NCBI GenBank assembly: GCA_025618425.1
Contig: CM046844.1
Location: forward strand, 5,609,957 to 5,673,956
Origin: Heliocidaris tuberculata
Taxonomy: Eukaryota > Echinodermata > Echinoidea > Camarodonta > Echinometridae
DNA length: 64,000 bases
Direction: 5' to 3'
Shown here: positions 15,801 to 26,320 of the stretch, one piece after another
Layout: every line of letters starts with the position of its first letter
How positions within the stretch are numbered: position 1 is the first letter of the stretch
The notes under the pieces: generated by a model
What the model was told of the DNA's origin: nothing
Database searches by the model: none
What the model saw: the letters and a program-made list of their open reading frames with translations, nothing else
Program-made: the position numbers and the translations under genes

Positions 15801-18800
15801 CCAGATGAAATGTCTTGTCAAAGGCATACTGGTAATTACTCTGGAAGATTTCGAACCCGCAACTCATTATTGAAAGGTTTTAGAGTGAACCACTATACGA
15901 TGGCGTGCCCACATACCACAGTGCATGTACACAGTGTGTCTCTATGTATCTTTAAAATTGGATATGTAACTCTTGTTGTTTTTCTTGTAACCTAAAATGT
16001 TTCTTAGACCCTGGAAGAGTCCAACCCTGCTGAGACCAGTAACTATGATGCAATGGTCCCAACGGTGGTCCGTAGTCCTGGTAAACATGCAGATCTCAAA
16101 GCAGGAGGGGACAACGATGCAGAGGTATGAATTATTTGTACATATATTACAACTTAACTGAGATTGTTGTCCCATGTAAAGGCTCGTTCAAAAATGGCGC
16201 GGTAAACTGCCACATATAAACAAGCAAACGCAAGGGTTTTATGCATACTGCGATTCAAATTTGTGTATCTTGTACACACAGGTAAGTGAGGACCTGTGTT
16301 GTGTCATGCATCCCCACTTACCGTTCTTTGATTATGCAGAAAACTGCACCATTTATTTTTCTGCAATTTACTGCAGCATATGTGATCAAGCCGGGTACTT
16401 TAGAGGTTATTCTTAACTTACGAGAACCCTCCCAAAATGATTTTTTTAATAGGAATAATGTGGTTTAATTTATATACCATATTGTCAAAGTGGTATCTTG
16501 AATAACAAGAATCCTTGTATAATTATGTCCATTCTTCTGAATTAGCATACTAATTGTCCATGGATTTTAGGTGCCATTACTTTTTACGACAGTCTGAAGT
16601 GTCTATAATGCATGGGTATTTACTGCGCAATAAATTTTCATAGATAAGAGTTGGCCCTACTTGACCATGACGGCAAGGCTTTACGTCTGAGTGTGATAGC
16701 ATCATTAGCGTTGTATTGCACAGCTATATAGCAAGATGTAATATAACAAGTACTATATATAGTTTTAAATGGGATGATAATATATGCAAAAGCTGTCATT
16801 TAAATATATTTTTTGCCATTTTTTTGCATCATTGACTAGGATCTGGGTGAGGTAGGTATCATTAAGCAGTTCCCGTTCTCATCCAGTCTTCAGCGTATGA
16901 GTGTAATCACCAGGGCTATGAATGCTAAGCATATGTGTGTCTACACTAAGGGAGCTCCAGAGAAGATTGCTTCACTCTGTCTACCTGACACCAGTAAGCA
17001 ACTGCAACACTAAACCATTTAAAGGGTACCAATCACCAAAAAATACTTTACTCTGTATGTTAGAAGTTCCATGTCATTCTACTATATTCCAAATATGGGC
17101 TTCGAATATCACTTCTATAAAGAGATATTACAAGTTTGATTATACTCTCTATAAGCATAAAAGCGACTCATGAGTAGACTACTCAACGCACCCATACGCA
17201 CTCGCCATGAGAAGGGCTTCCTTCATACTCCTAAACTGTTGGCCTATAGAATTTCAGATAAAGTTCTTTGAGGTTAATTTTATACTTCCTAGTGGTATAC
17301 AAATTCTTTTTTTCAGGTGGTTGGTACACTTTAAAATGAAGGAGGAGTGATGTCAAAAATTCTTTTTTCAGGTGGTTGGTACACTTTAAAATGAAGGGGG
17401 AGTGATGTCAAACAAATTGAACTTTATTTGAAATCAAGGCTTTGTTTTGTTTCAGTAAACAGTAAAACTAGTTCACAAATGACAGGGTACAATAACTGAT
17501 ATAAGCTACTGATATCATTACATTTGATTAGCTGTGAGCAAACTTGTTATATAATTGTGGCAATTGTTTTAAATTGTGAGTTTCATGAAACAATGCTCAA
17601 AACTATTTTGTGCATGAAACTTTGCAAATTTCTCAAATGCTGCGAAAATAACTTTTGTCAACAATTCACTAAAGTTTCAGATTGCGAAGTTTTCTTGTTT
17701 TCAGTACAAGTTTACTGACTTGAAAGAAACAAATTGCCAATAAGCAAACATAAAATGAAGGTGTGAAAAATTGTATGCATGGGTTGAAATCAAATCCTAA
17801 AATGTGAAAAGAAAAAAAAATAAAAGTAACTAGATTTACTATGTTGCAGGTAAGGGTGAAATTTTTAAAATAAATTTACACACCTAACTGAATTTGAATA
17901 GTTGATACAGGACTTTTGTTCATCTGGGGCGGTATTCAAATCAAAACGCACATTAAGTTAGCATTTTACTTAGCATTTGGCTTGGCTATTAAAACTGGCT
18001 TAACTTGTATTCAGATCAAATTTAAGCACCTTACTTTAGCACGCCGATTTTAAGGCAAAATACTGATATCCATTGTGACGTCACATATCCTGTCTAAAAT
18101 CATGCGCAACAAATGCGTCACAGTAGATATGATGTGTGCTTACATGATTTGCTTGTGCACAGCTTGTGCTGCTCCATGTATACATGAAAGCCATGTACCT
18201 GCCAATCAGGTAATTGGCTTAAGTCTGCTAGGGAGCTGTCTTAGACTTAGGGTAAAATACTTAGCCAAAAGATTCAACTGAATACCAAAATTGCTCGAGT
18301 ATTTTATCTCAACAGAAAACTAAGTAAACTACTCATATTTTATTCTTAAGTATTGAATTGAATACGGGCCCTGGTCATCTCATTCTCCATTCTTTCTTCC
18401 CTCTCCTTTCAGTTCCTAACAACTTTGAGGACATGTTGAGTTCCTACACAGCAGATGGTCTGAGAGTTATTGCATTGGCATGGAAACCATTAGATGCCTC
18501 ACTGCACTGGCACAAGGCTCAGAAGATACAAAGGTATCCTTGTTGTTGGTTTAGTGTTGATGATATCTGTTGTTACATTTTGATATTTCCTTATTACAGA
18601 TTTAGGGTTTTAGAGAGGGTTTGATATTGCTAGTCTGAAAAGAAGGAAAAAGGGCAGATGCAGTCATAGATTGTAATTATGTTAAATTTTATTAGAAAGG
18701 TAGTTATTAAGTCAATATCTATCTATTTTGATAATGAACTTCTCAAAATAATAGATACAGAGATATATCCATTTTCATGATAGGGTCTTTTGGTGACATC

Positions 18801-20052
18801 AAGAACTTTTAATCGTTCTTTATAGTACTGTTCCAGAAATGTTTTTTTTATAATGTAGGGTCTACTTCTCAGTGTATTAGTTGATATATTAAGTTTGCAT
18901 TTGTGGATTGCCAGTTTATGGTATCGAATGATTGTTTTCCATTATTTCATATTCCTCTAACAGAGATTCAATGGAAAGTGATCTTCAATTCCTTGGTCTC
19001 ATGATCCTACAAAACAAACTTAAACCAGAGACTATTCCATCACTTCAGGAGCTTCATCAAGCCAGGATTAGGACTCTTATGATCACAGGTCAGTCACAAA
19101 CTCTCATTTCTAAAAATGCCTTTAGCACTTTGGTCTCAAGATCCTGCAAAAACAAACTCATACTAGAGGCTCTTCTGCCCCTACAGAAGCTTCATCAAGC
19201 TAGAGTTAGAACTCTTATGATCACAGGTCAGCCACAAACAAGCTCTAGTATCTCTCAAAGTTAGAGGGATGGGAAATAGAAATGGAGGAGAAAAAAAGAT
19301 CTACAAAGCCATAAATGAGTCCGTTACAAACACAGTCTCAGTTTAGAGCGAGAGAGATGCCGATGATTAGGGTTTGGAGAGAGATGCAAAGCTTTCTGCA
19401 GAACCAGAAGCGTGGTTGATGAGATGATATGATAATATGATTGATGTGCCCTCAGGGAGAACAGTATGAATACTGATGAGGCTATCCTGGGTAAACTGGA
19501 CATTATTGTTATATCATTATTGATGATAATGTAAATCCAATAATAATAATTGGATTTAGATAGCACCTTTTCCAGAGGATACAAGGCACTGTCCCTTAGT
19601 CTATGAACAAAATAAATTAGGAAGTAGCAGAAATAATGATGTTTCAATTGATCTTTTTTAGATCAAAACAAAGAGGGCTTCAGTTATTTATAAATTTTGT
19701 ATTTCACCTTGTAGGTGACAACATCCTCACCGCAATCAATGTCGCTAGGAAATGTGAAATCATCAAGCCTGGGAAAAAGGTAGTGCATGTAGAGGCAGCC
19801 CCACCACTCAACGGAGACAAACTTGACGTCCAGTATCAGACTATTGAATTTCATAAGGAGACTGCAGAAGTCAACACAAAGGAACCAGTTGTAAGTAGTT
19901 GATGGGAGATATCTTTTGGACTATCTTCGTCCTTTTATTCAAAAGAAAAAAATATGGTATTCACTGAAAGGGTGGGCACAGGAATTTTATATGTCATGGC
20001 TTCTACGATGTGGTCAAGGGATGGAAGTGAGATTGCACTTTACTGTAATGAA

Positions 20053-20091
<39 letters not shown>

Positions 20092-22544
20092 GATGATGAT
20101 GATTTTGGTGACTGGCGATGATGGTGGTGATTAAGCTGGCAATGAAAATGATGAGGTTGATGATGAAAACAATGACACACTCCTGTTGCCATGACTATTT
20201 CAGGGAGCTAATGAAGTCATCCTCGACATGACGAATCAGAATGGGACGACGTATGCTATGGATGGCAAGACGTTTGGTCTGATAAGAGAGATGGAGCCAG
20301 ACCTCATGGACAGAGTGAGTAGGCATTCCATTATGTCATTTTATTGAACAACTGAAATCTGTTCTTGTGAAAATTAGGTGTCCCTGTATCATAGATTGCC
20401 TTTAGTGCATAATTCCAACAAATCTGATAAACCCATTTTCTGTATGCCTGTTGTACATAATCATGCTAAAAGAAGGTGAAATTTTCCTTTTAATTGGTTG
20501 CCCCCATTTTAAAGATATGAATGGGGAGTAACTGGTACTGTTTTGGAGTGCCTTTTTACATTATCAGGAGCAAAGAAGCAAATACTGGCAGGCATACATT
20601 TTTACCTATTTCTCTTCTGCAAGTTCCTCCTTCCTTATAACCCACTTATGTGAATTTTATGGAGAGTATCTTATAAATGCATAGATTCTTCAAGACGTAC
20701 ACATCTCAGTACCAACCCTATGACTCTTGTTATCTTGCAGCTTGCTGTCCACACCCAAGTATTTGCCCGCATGTCACCGGATCAGAAGATGCAGCTGATT
20801 GAAATCCTCCAGAAGCTAGAGTACCACGTCGGCATGTGCGGTGATGGTGCCAACGACTGCGGCGCCCTCAAGCTGGCCCACGCTGGCGTGGCACTCTCCG
20901 AGGCAGAAGCCTCTGTTGCTGCTCCCTTCACATCAAAGGTTCATGACATCTCATGTATACCTGCAGTCATTAAGTGAGTTTAAGAGAAGCTTGTTTAATG
21001 TTTTTTAAAGAAAAAATTATTTTCCTCAGTGCGATGATGGTTACCAAGGCATATGAGGGTGTAGAAAGAAATTGTGTCACAGTATTGGAGAGTGTGTTTT
21101 GATCTTTCTTCAAGTTTCCTTGACCTTCTAGTGGAAGGAGAACTGGGTCGGTAGATGAAACAAAACATTATGGTAATTGGCTTTATGAAGCATATTTTTT
21201 TTTATAGGATACAAGATGTTATTGTCCTTAAGTCTTTATCAAATGCTACAGGTATGATTTCATATGCTTTTTTTTTTTTAAAGAGTGCAAATGTAGTATT
21301 ATTTCTTAGTAATAAAGAAAGTTTTTTGGTTTTCAGAAGTGTGGGGACAACAAATTGATAGGATTTAGAGCCAGCGGTTTTTCCTTGTATTCATAGAGGT
21401 GTTGTAGTCAAGTAAATTGAACACTTCGACCAAAGGATGTGAAGGTTGTAGGGTCAAGCCCTGGACTACTCTTTGTCTCACGAAAAGACCTAAAGTAGTC
21501 CATTTGACCTGGGTGTAGTTGGTACCTGGTAGGTTTTGTTCCAAGTAAGTTTTATTCCTTGATATGCGCTATGGCACTGTTCATTTTGGACTCCATGGAA
21601 GAAGAGCCATATTTTGCTAATACAGTTGAAATGGGTTATCCACCATATATAGATATTGAATTATTTTTGTATATTATTTTATATGTCATTGATTACAGAA
21701 ATAAAAACAAACAAACAAACAAACACTGATTATGTGTGCAGGATCTAAAGCCAAGGTGATAATTTCTGAAGCAGGTTGGAAGCACTTAGAGAAGCTATAT
21801 CATTATATGGTGTGCACTTTTAAAGAACAGAAAATTATTATTATCATTTTTTAATAATGTTTGTTTTTGCTTGAATTTGGCAGAGAGGGTCGTGCAGCTC
21901 TCACCACGTCCTTCGGCATGTTCAAGTTCATGGCCCTGTACAGCATGATTCAATTCACCACCGCCACCATCCTACTCTGGGACTCTGGCTACATAGGTGA
22001 TCTTCAGTTCCTCTACATCGATATCATCCTATCCACCGTGGTCATTCTCCTAATGGGCAGAAACCAAGCCTACCCGGTCCTCTGTAAGGTGCCTCCTCCT
22101 CCTCAACTCATGACGGTCACCATCATCTTCTCCATGATCTCTAGTGTGATTGTTCAGATCATCCTCCAAGCTGTTCTCTATGTGATCGTACAACAGCAGC
22201 CTTGGTGAGTACCGTGTGTAGTATTAGGGTCAGTGTTAGGATTCAGGGTTCTTGCTGGTGTTCAACACACTGATACCAAGCATTGGAGACTTAAAAAAAA
22301 AAAGAATATAACTCTATTTCCGGCGTTTAGGGGAATCCTTTTATCTCAGCCTATTGTTATCATTCGCCTTAACGCACGGTTGCTTTCGCCGTAACGCCGA
22401 ATTTCCTACGTTAGGGGGAATCCTATCAACGCGGTTTATTCCGTCACAATAGAAATTCGGCGTTACGGCGAAAGCAACCGTGCGTTAAGGCAAATGATAA
22501 CAATAGGCTGAGATAAAAGGATTCCCCTAAACGCCGGAATTAGA

Positions 22545-22595
<51 letters not shown>

Positions 22596-25500
22596 TACTA
22601 GATCCACCGGAAAGGTGAATTCCCTTTATCGCCACTTATTGTTCAAATTCGCCTTAACGTTGAATTTCTATTGTGATGAAATAAACCGCTTTGTTAATAT
22701 TCCCCTTTCCTTAGGATTTAGAAAGATAGATATATATATATATATATATATAAGGACAAATTTTCTGACAAGGTATCAATAAGGTAATAGATATGTCAGT
22801 CCATATTTTCAATCTTCATAATTGGTTTTGTCCTCTTAAATCACCCCCTTGAATTCTGCAAGATCATATTTCACTCTATGTGGACCAAGGGTAACAAATA
22901 GGCCTGAGTCATAACGTTTTTTTTTTGACCGGTGCCCGCCGGTGATTTTTCGGCGGAGACCGGCGGACCGATGAAATTTCATGAAAAAATATGCGGTGCG
23001 AAAAAGCTGCATATAACGCGCCGCCCGCATCGGGAAAGTAGCATGATCGATTGTTGAAGAGGGAAAACATGAGAGATCTTAAAAGAACATAATATTTATA
23101 TTACAAGTAGGCTTGAGTCATAACGGTTTTTTTTTTTGACCGGGCGGCGGAGACCGGCAGACCGTTGAAATAAAAAATACCGGTACATAAAGAAATTCAG
23201 TGTTAATGAAAGACTTTGAAAATCAACCAGTTTAAGAACTAAATTCCCTTATCTATATTAGAACTTTCTCATGATATTAAATTTCAAACCATTAATCAAC
23301 CAAGTGGGACTATGGAAATAAGATTACCGAGCAGGATTTCTCAATTTTCTTGCTTGAATTTATCGGCCCATAACATTATGATATCGTTGCATTCTGTACA
23401 CTGTATGGGCGCTGCCATCTTTTATCTGTTTGTTTGCAACTCGTAATTACTCCACTAGAGTTAGCCTGGAGTTAGCGCCATCTCGGGGCAAGGGGCGCAG
23501 AATCGTACCAGCAGCGCTCACACAGAATTCAACAATAATACGGGCCGATAAATTCAAGCAAGAAAATTGAGAAATCTTGCTCGGTGATCTTATTTCCATA
23601 GTCCCACTTGGTTGATTAAAGGATTGAAATTTAATATCATGTGAAAGTTTTAATATAAATAAGGAAATTTAGTTCTTAAAACTGGTTAATTTTCAAAGTC
23701 TTTGACACTGTGAATTTCTTATGTATTTCTTTATTTCATCGGTCCGCCGGTGTGCATGAAATTGCACCGGTGACCGGCTGCATCGGTCGGGCGCCGGTGG
23801 ACCGACCGACTCGACTCAGGCCTAGTAACAAATTCCTACCAAGATGCCTGTTTGGAAGAGCCTATGATAGCAACTAATCGTCTGTATGATTTGAGGAGGG
23901 GGGGGGGCATGGGAGGGGATGATGATGTCAATCAACTGCCAGGTTACCCTTCACTTAGTTGTCAAGAAACAGCCTTGGTAAGCACCATGTTTAGGGTTAG
24001 GGTTAGGATAAACTTATGACCATCAGCCAAGTTTGATAATTCAGATAACCCTACAGGCAGTATTTAAAAATGAAGTTGAGTTCAGGGCCCTGTTGCATAA
24101 AACTTACCATTAATGGTAACTCGGCTGTCAATGGTAACTACCATGGTAACATCACTCCACAGCCAATCAAAATCCAGGTTTCCATGGGAGTTACCATTGA
24201 TGGCAAAGTTACCGTTAATGGTAAGTTTTATGCAACGGGCCCCTGGTCATGAGATTGAATTGTGAAAGAAACTGTCTCAAATCAGTTGGGAAAGGTTGAT
24301 TATATAGCACATAAGAATTGGTGTATGTTGTAAGGTTTTGGAATCACCAAAATGATAAGAAATTGACTCAATCCTGCTGGGAGTCACATGCACTGCACAT
24401 AGAAATATGTATAAGGGACTACACACAAATGTTTGGCCCAATCATTTCAGCTGTTTATTGTCATATTTTGAATGTGAGGGCATTTAAAGAGCAATCATTT
24501 TTCAGGGACATTTGTACTGTGATAATCTTCCAAACTGACATAAAAGGAATGAGAAAGCTTACAAATTATTTTTCACCTTTCCTAGAACTCGTCCTCTTTA
24601 ATTTGATTGTTTGGCAGTAGCCTCGATATCAAGTATGGTTAGGGTTGGTTTGATAGGATGAATCTATAATTCCAACTATTCATTTCTATTATGTGGGAGG
24701 CTGGATGATACGAGTCATAAATTCCCAATTTTGCCTTCAGATATTCAAAGCTTTTGCTGCGAAAGATTGATAAGTATGATACTGTAATGTAGTAGAAAAT
24801 AGATGTTTTTATTTCAACCATGACTTTTGTTTTTTGACTTGACAGGTACACAGCTCCTGTATACGATGAAGATGGTATATATATCCTGAGTTTTGAGAAC
24901 ACTGTTGTCTTCATATTAACATGCTTCTTGTACATCAACTCAGCCGTAGCGTTCTCACCAGGTGCACCGTACCGCAAAGAACTCTACACCAACTGTAAGT
25001 ATAGCATTTGTAATCATAAACAGATACTTTTGATAGTTTCAAGTGCAATGCTATGCTATCAGTAAAGCCCCAATCAGAAATGACGCAATAAATCTCCTTG
25101 TTAAGCCCATGCACCCATGCTATTTGAATGAATCGCAAGAGGGAATACTGTATGAGCCAATATTGTCATGTACAGATATTTTCACAGATGACAGGGACAG
25201 ACATTTTAGTGAGTTGTTGTTTTCGCAGTTAACACATGCTCCTTACAAATCATGTTGGCACATGCATTGCCAGTTTATTTTTGATTGTTAAATTCACATC
25301 CCTACAGAACTCGAGCCTATGGTGCTTTAAGCATAAATTTGCTTATCTTGAAACTCCATTTCTGCATTGTGTTTGTTTATTTCTAATGCTTGATATTTAT
25401 GTGCTTGCAGTGTTAACAATATGCCATGCTGTTACCATGTGGAATGATAAGAGCCATACATATTGTCAAATTGAATGATAAACTGTTTCTTTGTTTTGAT

Positions 25501-26320
25501 ATACATGACAGGGCCTTATTGTGTGGCTCTAGTAATTCTATATGGAATGAATCTCTTCCTCCTGTTTGGTCCTCCTGAGAAACTACGAGAAGAATTTGAG
25601 GTAAGAAAACCTTAACCTAAAAGTGCTATCTCATCCCTATATATCTCTGCATTTCTCTTGTTTAAAAATCAAATAATTATTTTTGAAGATTTGTATTTCT
25701 GTTCAAGAGTTTTTTGAAGAAATTTCACTTTTTGACTCACGTTTCTGATACAAATGCATAAAAAATACAAATGCAAAAAAGGACAAAATCAGAACCTTAT
25801 TAAAGATTCATGTATATTATTTTAAACAGTATTTTCTTATCATATTTGAATTTGAAGTTTGAACTTTAGTATCGATAGACTTAGGCTTTGTATTAAGTTG
25901 CAGCCAAAAGTATAAGTCATCTCAAATTAAGTGAAATTAATGTTTAGTACTTAAACATGAGGCTTAAAATTACAGGTCATTTTTTTGTAAAGTTGTAGAT
26001 CTGTATTTTATGCTAATATTTACACAATGGTATTGGTCTCTCTCAGTGATGAATTCAGAAGAGAACTAGAGCTGATTTTATAGATTTTCCTTATTCTCTT
26101 TTATGAATCCTCTTTCCAGCTTGAGGAAATCCCAGACTATGCGTTCAAGGCCATCATCCTGGGCATCGTAGTGGTTCACTTTGCTTTAGCGGAGATCATC
26201 GAACTCATCCTCGTTCCCTGGAACGCCCTCATGTCCTGCCTGACGTGCCGATGTTTGAGTCGAAAAACCCTCAATACCTTCCAACGACTGGAGATGGAGG
26301 AGGTCAACCCGTCGTCATGA
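862..26320 (+). CDS. ATP13A2/3-like: P5B-type transport ATPase, ATP13A2/ATP13A3-like (5'-partial, 24 exons)
   Basis: This is a P5B ATPase; the family pumps polyamines or cations out of late endosomes and lysosomes. Exons: 862-914, 4061-4192, 4917-4997, 6386-6455, 7070-7204, 8148-8214, 8863-8994, 9421-9585, 9969-10079, 10883-10929, 11750-11938, 12391-12452, 13245-13389, 16008-16124, 16840-16993, 18413-18533, 18964-19088, 19715-19890, 20204-20314, 20741-20973, 21884-22204, 24846-24994, 25512-25600, 26120-26320. All are GT-AG with consistent phase; the total is 3186 nt, or 1061 residues plus TGA. Visible motifs are LTGES (actuator), PPALPA (the P5B membrane signature), CFDKTGT (phosphorylated Asp; DK ends exon 11 and TGT opens exon 12), KGAPE (nucleotide binding), MITGD and [10 protein letters not shown] (hinge). 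Hydrophobic helices follow in exons 21-24, and the tail is Cys/Arg-rich and cytosolic. The region around [15 protein letters not shown] and the C-terminal RK-F-LE pattern look nearer ATP13A2 than ATP13A3, so orthology is unsettled. Human paralogues are near 1,200 residues, so roughly 100-150 N-terminal residues lie upstream of the window. Exon 1 is internal, because the ATG at 881 is in the wrong frame. Confidence 0.95.
1267..1405. mobile_element. GGGCCCTGTTTCATAA-type MITE (family C)
   Basis: About 139 bp starting GGGCCCTGTTTCATAAGACT, with internal TTGCATCTGATTGGCTGAGA and a CACTTGATGGAACGCCCCCC end. Nearly the same sequence recurs at 55927-56064 and 62001-62138; more diverged kin lie at 14055-14187 and 44331-44478. 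Confidence 0.8.
2790..3124. repeat. Foldback element, 335 bp
   Basis: GGGCTTACTTTGAACCATCGTG opens and its inverse closes the element. Inner arms share TGTAACATTTGTGAAATACC in inverse form and AATAAGAGGGGGTATTTCAC. The spacer is about 75 bp. It lies in the first ATPase intron of the window. Confidence 0.8.
3911..4005 (+). mobile_element. tRNA-derived SINE head
   Basis: GGATCAGTCGGTAAAGT resembles a pol III A box and GGGTTCAAATCC a B box about 35 bp later. The folded arms needed for a working tRNA are not conserved, so it reads as a SINE promoter. It ends about 55 bp before the ATPase exon at 4061. Confidence 0.55.
4325..4485 (-). mobile_element. SINE body fragment
   Basis: It shares with the 8.5-kb SINE the blocks TTGGTACCCATTTACTTCCC, AATGCCAAATGTAGATTA and ATATCTTGCCAAATGATGTT, in the same orientation. 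The promoter end is missing. An (AAT)n stretch with TATATTGCGCC at 4595-4640 is probably another tail of this class. Confidence 0.55.
6702..6825. repeat. Short MITE-like inverted repeat
   Basis: TCCCCGTCTTATAAAGAGTTGC opens and GCAACTCCTTAAAAGACTGGGCC closes. GATTGATTT modules recur inside. About 124 bp, in the intron after the exon at 6386-6455. Confidence 0.65.
7390..7618. mobile_element. Family A TTAA MITE, degenerate partial copy
   Basis: It shares the family blocks for the GGGACTGCACA region, ATATTTGAAATATGAG with GAGCAATCC, and the TTACCAGAACTAAACC end, and stops at TTAA 7615-7618. The other half is lost. It lies in the intron after exon 5 of the ATPase. Confidence 0.6.
8455..8700 (-). 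mobile_element. SINE with a LINE-like 3' tail
   Basis: Read on the minus strand, the body includes CTTTGGCAAGATATTAATCT, AAATGGGTACCCAGTAGGAA and a tail TATAGTAGCTGCGCTATATA, then an ATTATT-type simple end. The tail matches the 3' end of the retrotransposon at 57092-57553, as expected if that LINE's machinery mobilised the SINE. Related body fragments occur at 4325-4485 and 48060-48160. Confidence 0.65.
10129..10508. mobile_element. TTAA-flanked MITE, family A (full-length copy)
   Basis: About 380 bp with TTAA at both ends and imperfect terminal inverted repeats; the right end in reverse reads TTAAAGATAAAGTTGAGTTC. Shared internal blocks include GAAATGTCCCCTGAAAAGGA and CATACACCAATTCTTATGT. 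The same family recurs near 7.5, 12.1, 24.3, 29.1, 32.2 and 47.6 kb. It has no coding capacity and lies in an ATPase intron. Confidence 0.8.
11211..11345 (+). mobile_element. tRNA-derived SINE
   Basis: TGGTTGAGTGGATAAGTC (A-box-like), then ATGGTTTCATCCCAGC (B-box-like), then AAAATGCCCTTTGATAAGAT, a SINE body. It lies in an ATPase intron. Confidence 0.55.
11977..12240. mobile_element. Family A TTAA MITE, truncated
   Basis: It begins at TTAA followed by the GTTGAGTTCTGGTTA end, runs through GTGAAAGAAACTGTCTTAAA and the CATGCCCTGCACACAGAAAT block, and is lost after GTCATATTTCGAAT. It lies in an ATPase intron. Confidence 0.7.
14055..14187. mobile_element. Family C MITE, both GGGCCC ends intact
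   Basis: GGGCCCCATTTCATAACTTT opens and AGTTTTATGAAATGGGGCCC closes, giving 20-bp inverted ends. The TTTGATTGGCTG core is shared with the family. It lies in an ATPase intron. Confidence 0.8.
14968..15330. mobile_element. Family B element, ends eroded
   Basis: It contains GACAGGAATTAGTTAAGGGC, AATTGATCACATTTTGTTCT, TGTTGCCAATTTAAGGATAT and CCTGGCATCAAACATAATAT in family order. The terminal CCCTTTCA repeats are not recognisable. It lies in the long ATPase intron between 13389 and 16008. Confidence 0.75.
15783..15912 (-). mobile_element. tRNA-derived SINE
   Basis: On the minus strand GTATAGTGGTTCACTC and GCGGGTTCGAAATCTTCC resemble A and B boxes, followed by a body with ATGCCTTTGACAAGACATTT. 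It lies upstream of the ATPase exon at 16008. Confidence 0.55.
17301..17412 (+). repeat. 55-bp tandem duplication in an ATPase intron
   Basis: TTTTTCAGGTGGTTGGTACA followed by CTTTAAAATGAAGG occurs twice, 55 bp apart (CAGG at 17314 and 17369), nearly identical. Each copy carries a pyrimidine tract plus CAG, resembling a 3' splice site. Confidence 0.85.
17926..18371. mobile_element. MITE with GGGGCGGTATTCAA / TTGAATACGGGCCC ends
   Basis: Inverted ends enclose about 446 bp containing many AAGTTA, TTAGC and CTTAAG modules in both orientations. It ends 41 bp before the ATPase exon at 18413, so that exon's polypyrimidine region is the first sequence outside the element. Confidence 0.65.
19121..19245 (+). 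repeat. Partial tandem duplicate of ATPase exon 17
   Basis: This segment repeats the 3' two-thirds of exon 18964-19088 and its donor. In the same phase it encodes [20 protein letters not shown] and VRTLMITG against [19 protein letters not shown] and IRTLMITG in the real exon. It keeps the ACAG/GTCAG donor. One extra A relative to exon 17 puts the upstream part out of frame, and the 5' part of the exon is absent. Confidence 0.85.
20049..20104 (+). repeat. (GAT)n trinucleotide repeat
   Basis: A run of GATGAT triplets in the intron between 19890 and 20204, with looser GATGA-rich sequence following it to about 20170. Confidence 0.95.
21395..21545 (+). mobile_element. tRNA-derived SINE
   Basis: GTTGTAGTCAAGTAAATTGAA and TAGGGTCAAGCCCTGG resemble degenerate A and B boxes, followed by a CTTTGTCTCACGAAAAG body. 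It lies in the intron between 20973 and 21884. Confidence 0.45.
22311..22592. repeat. Near-perfect palindrome followed by a (TA)n tract
   Basis: Arms 22311-22405 and 22452-22546 (about 95 bp each) are inverse copies with only a few mismatches, around a 46-bp spacer. They contain GGCGTTTAGGGGAATCC, GCACGGTTGCTTTCGCCGTA and other CpG-rich pieces unlike the surrounding AT-rich intron. A pure TA repeat (about 22547-22592) abuts it. A third, partial copy follows at 22600-22720, with another short TA run at about 22731-22751. Confidence 0.88.
22899..23824. mobile_element. hAT-like non-autonomous foldback element with 8-bp target duplication
   Basis: A 926-bp palindromic element begins TAGGCCTGAGTC and ends with the exact inverse GACTCAGGCCTA. 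It is flanked by identical 8-mers GTAACAAA (22891-22898 and 23825-23832). Eight-base duplications with T/CAGG termini are typical of hAT transposons. Long inner arms share CAAGTGGGACTATGGAAATA and AAATTCAAGCAAGAAAATTG in inverse form. Subterminal ACCGGCGG motifs are clustered at both ends. A second internal TAGGCTTGAGTCATAACGG at about 23107 suggests duplication of the left end. It lies in the ATPase intron between 22204 and 24846. Confidence 0.88.
24064..24601. mobile_element. Family A TTAA MITE interrupted by a GGGCCC-ended MITE
   Basis: TTAA lies at both ends (24064-24067 and 24598-24601). The body matches family A, but a second palindromic element (24085-24243) splits the GTTGAGTTC/TGGTCATGAG sequence near the left end. 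The nesting gives a relative age: family A came first. Confidence 0.8.
24085..24243. mobile_element. GGGCCC-ended palindromic MITE nested in family A
   Basis: It opens GGGCCCTGTTGCATAAAACT followed by TACCATTAATGGTAA and closes with an inverted match ending GTTTTATGCAACGGGCCCC. Nearly the whole element is a foldback with repeated ACCATTAATGGT modules. Confidence 0.8.

Noticed and set aside
23987..24012. Interstitial telomere (TTAGGG repeats)
   Set aside because: Only two or three imperfect units, better explained by the duplicated donor neighbourhood that has similar units at 22226-22245.
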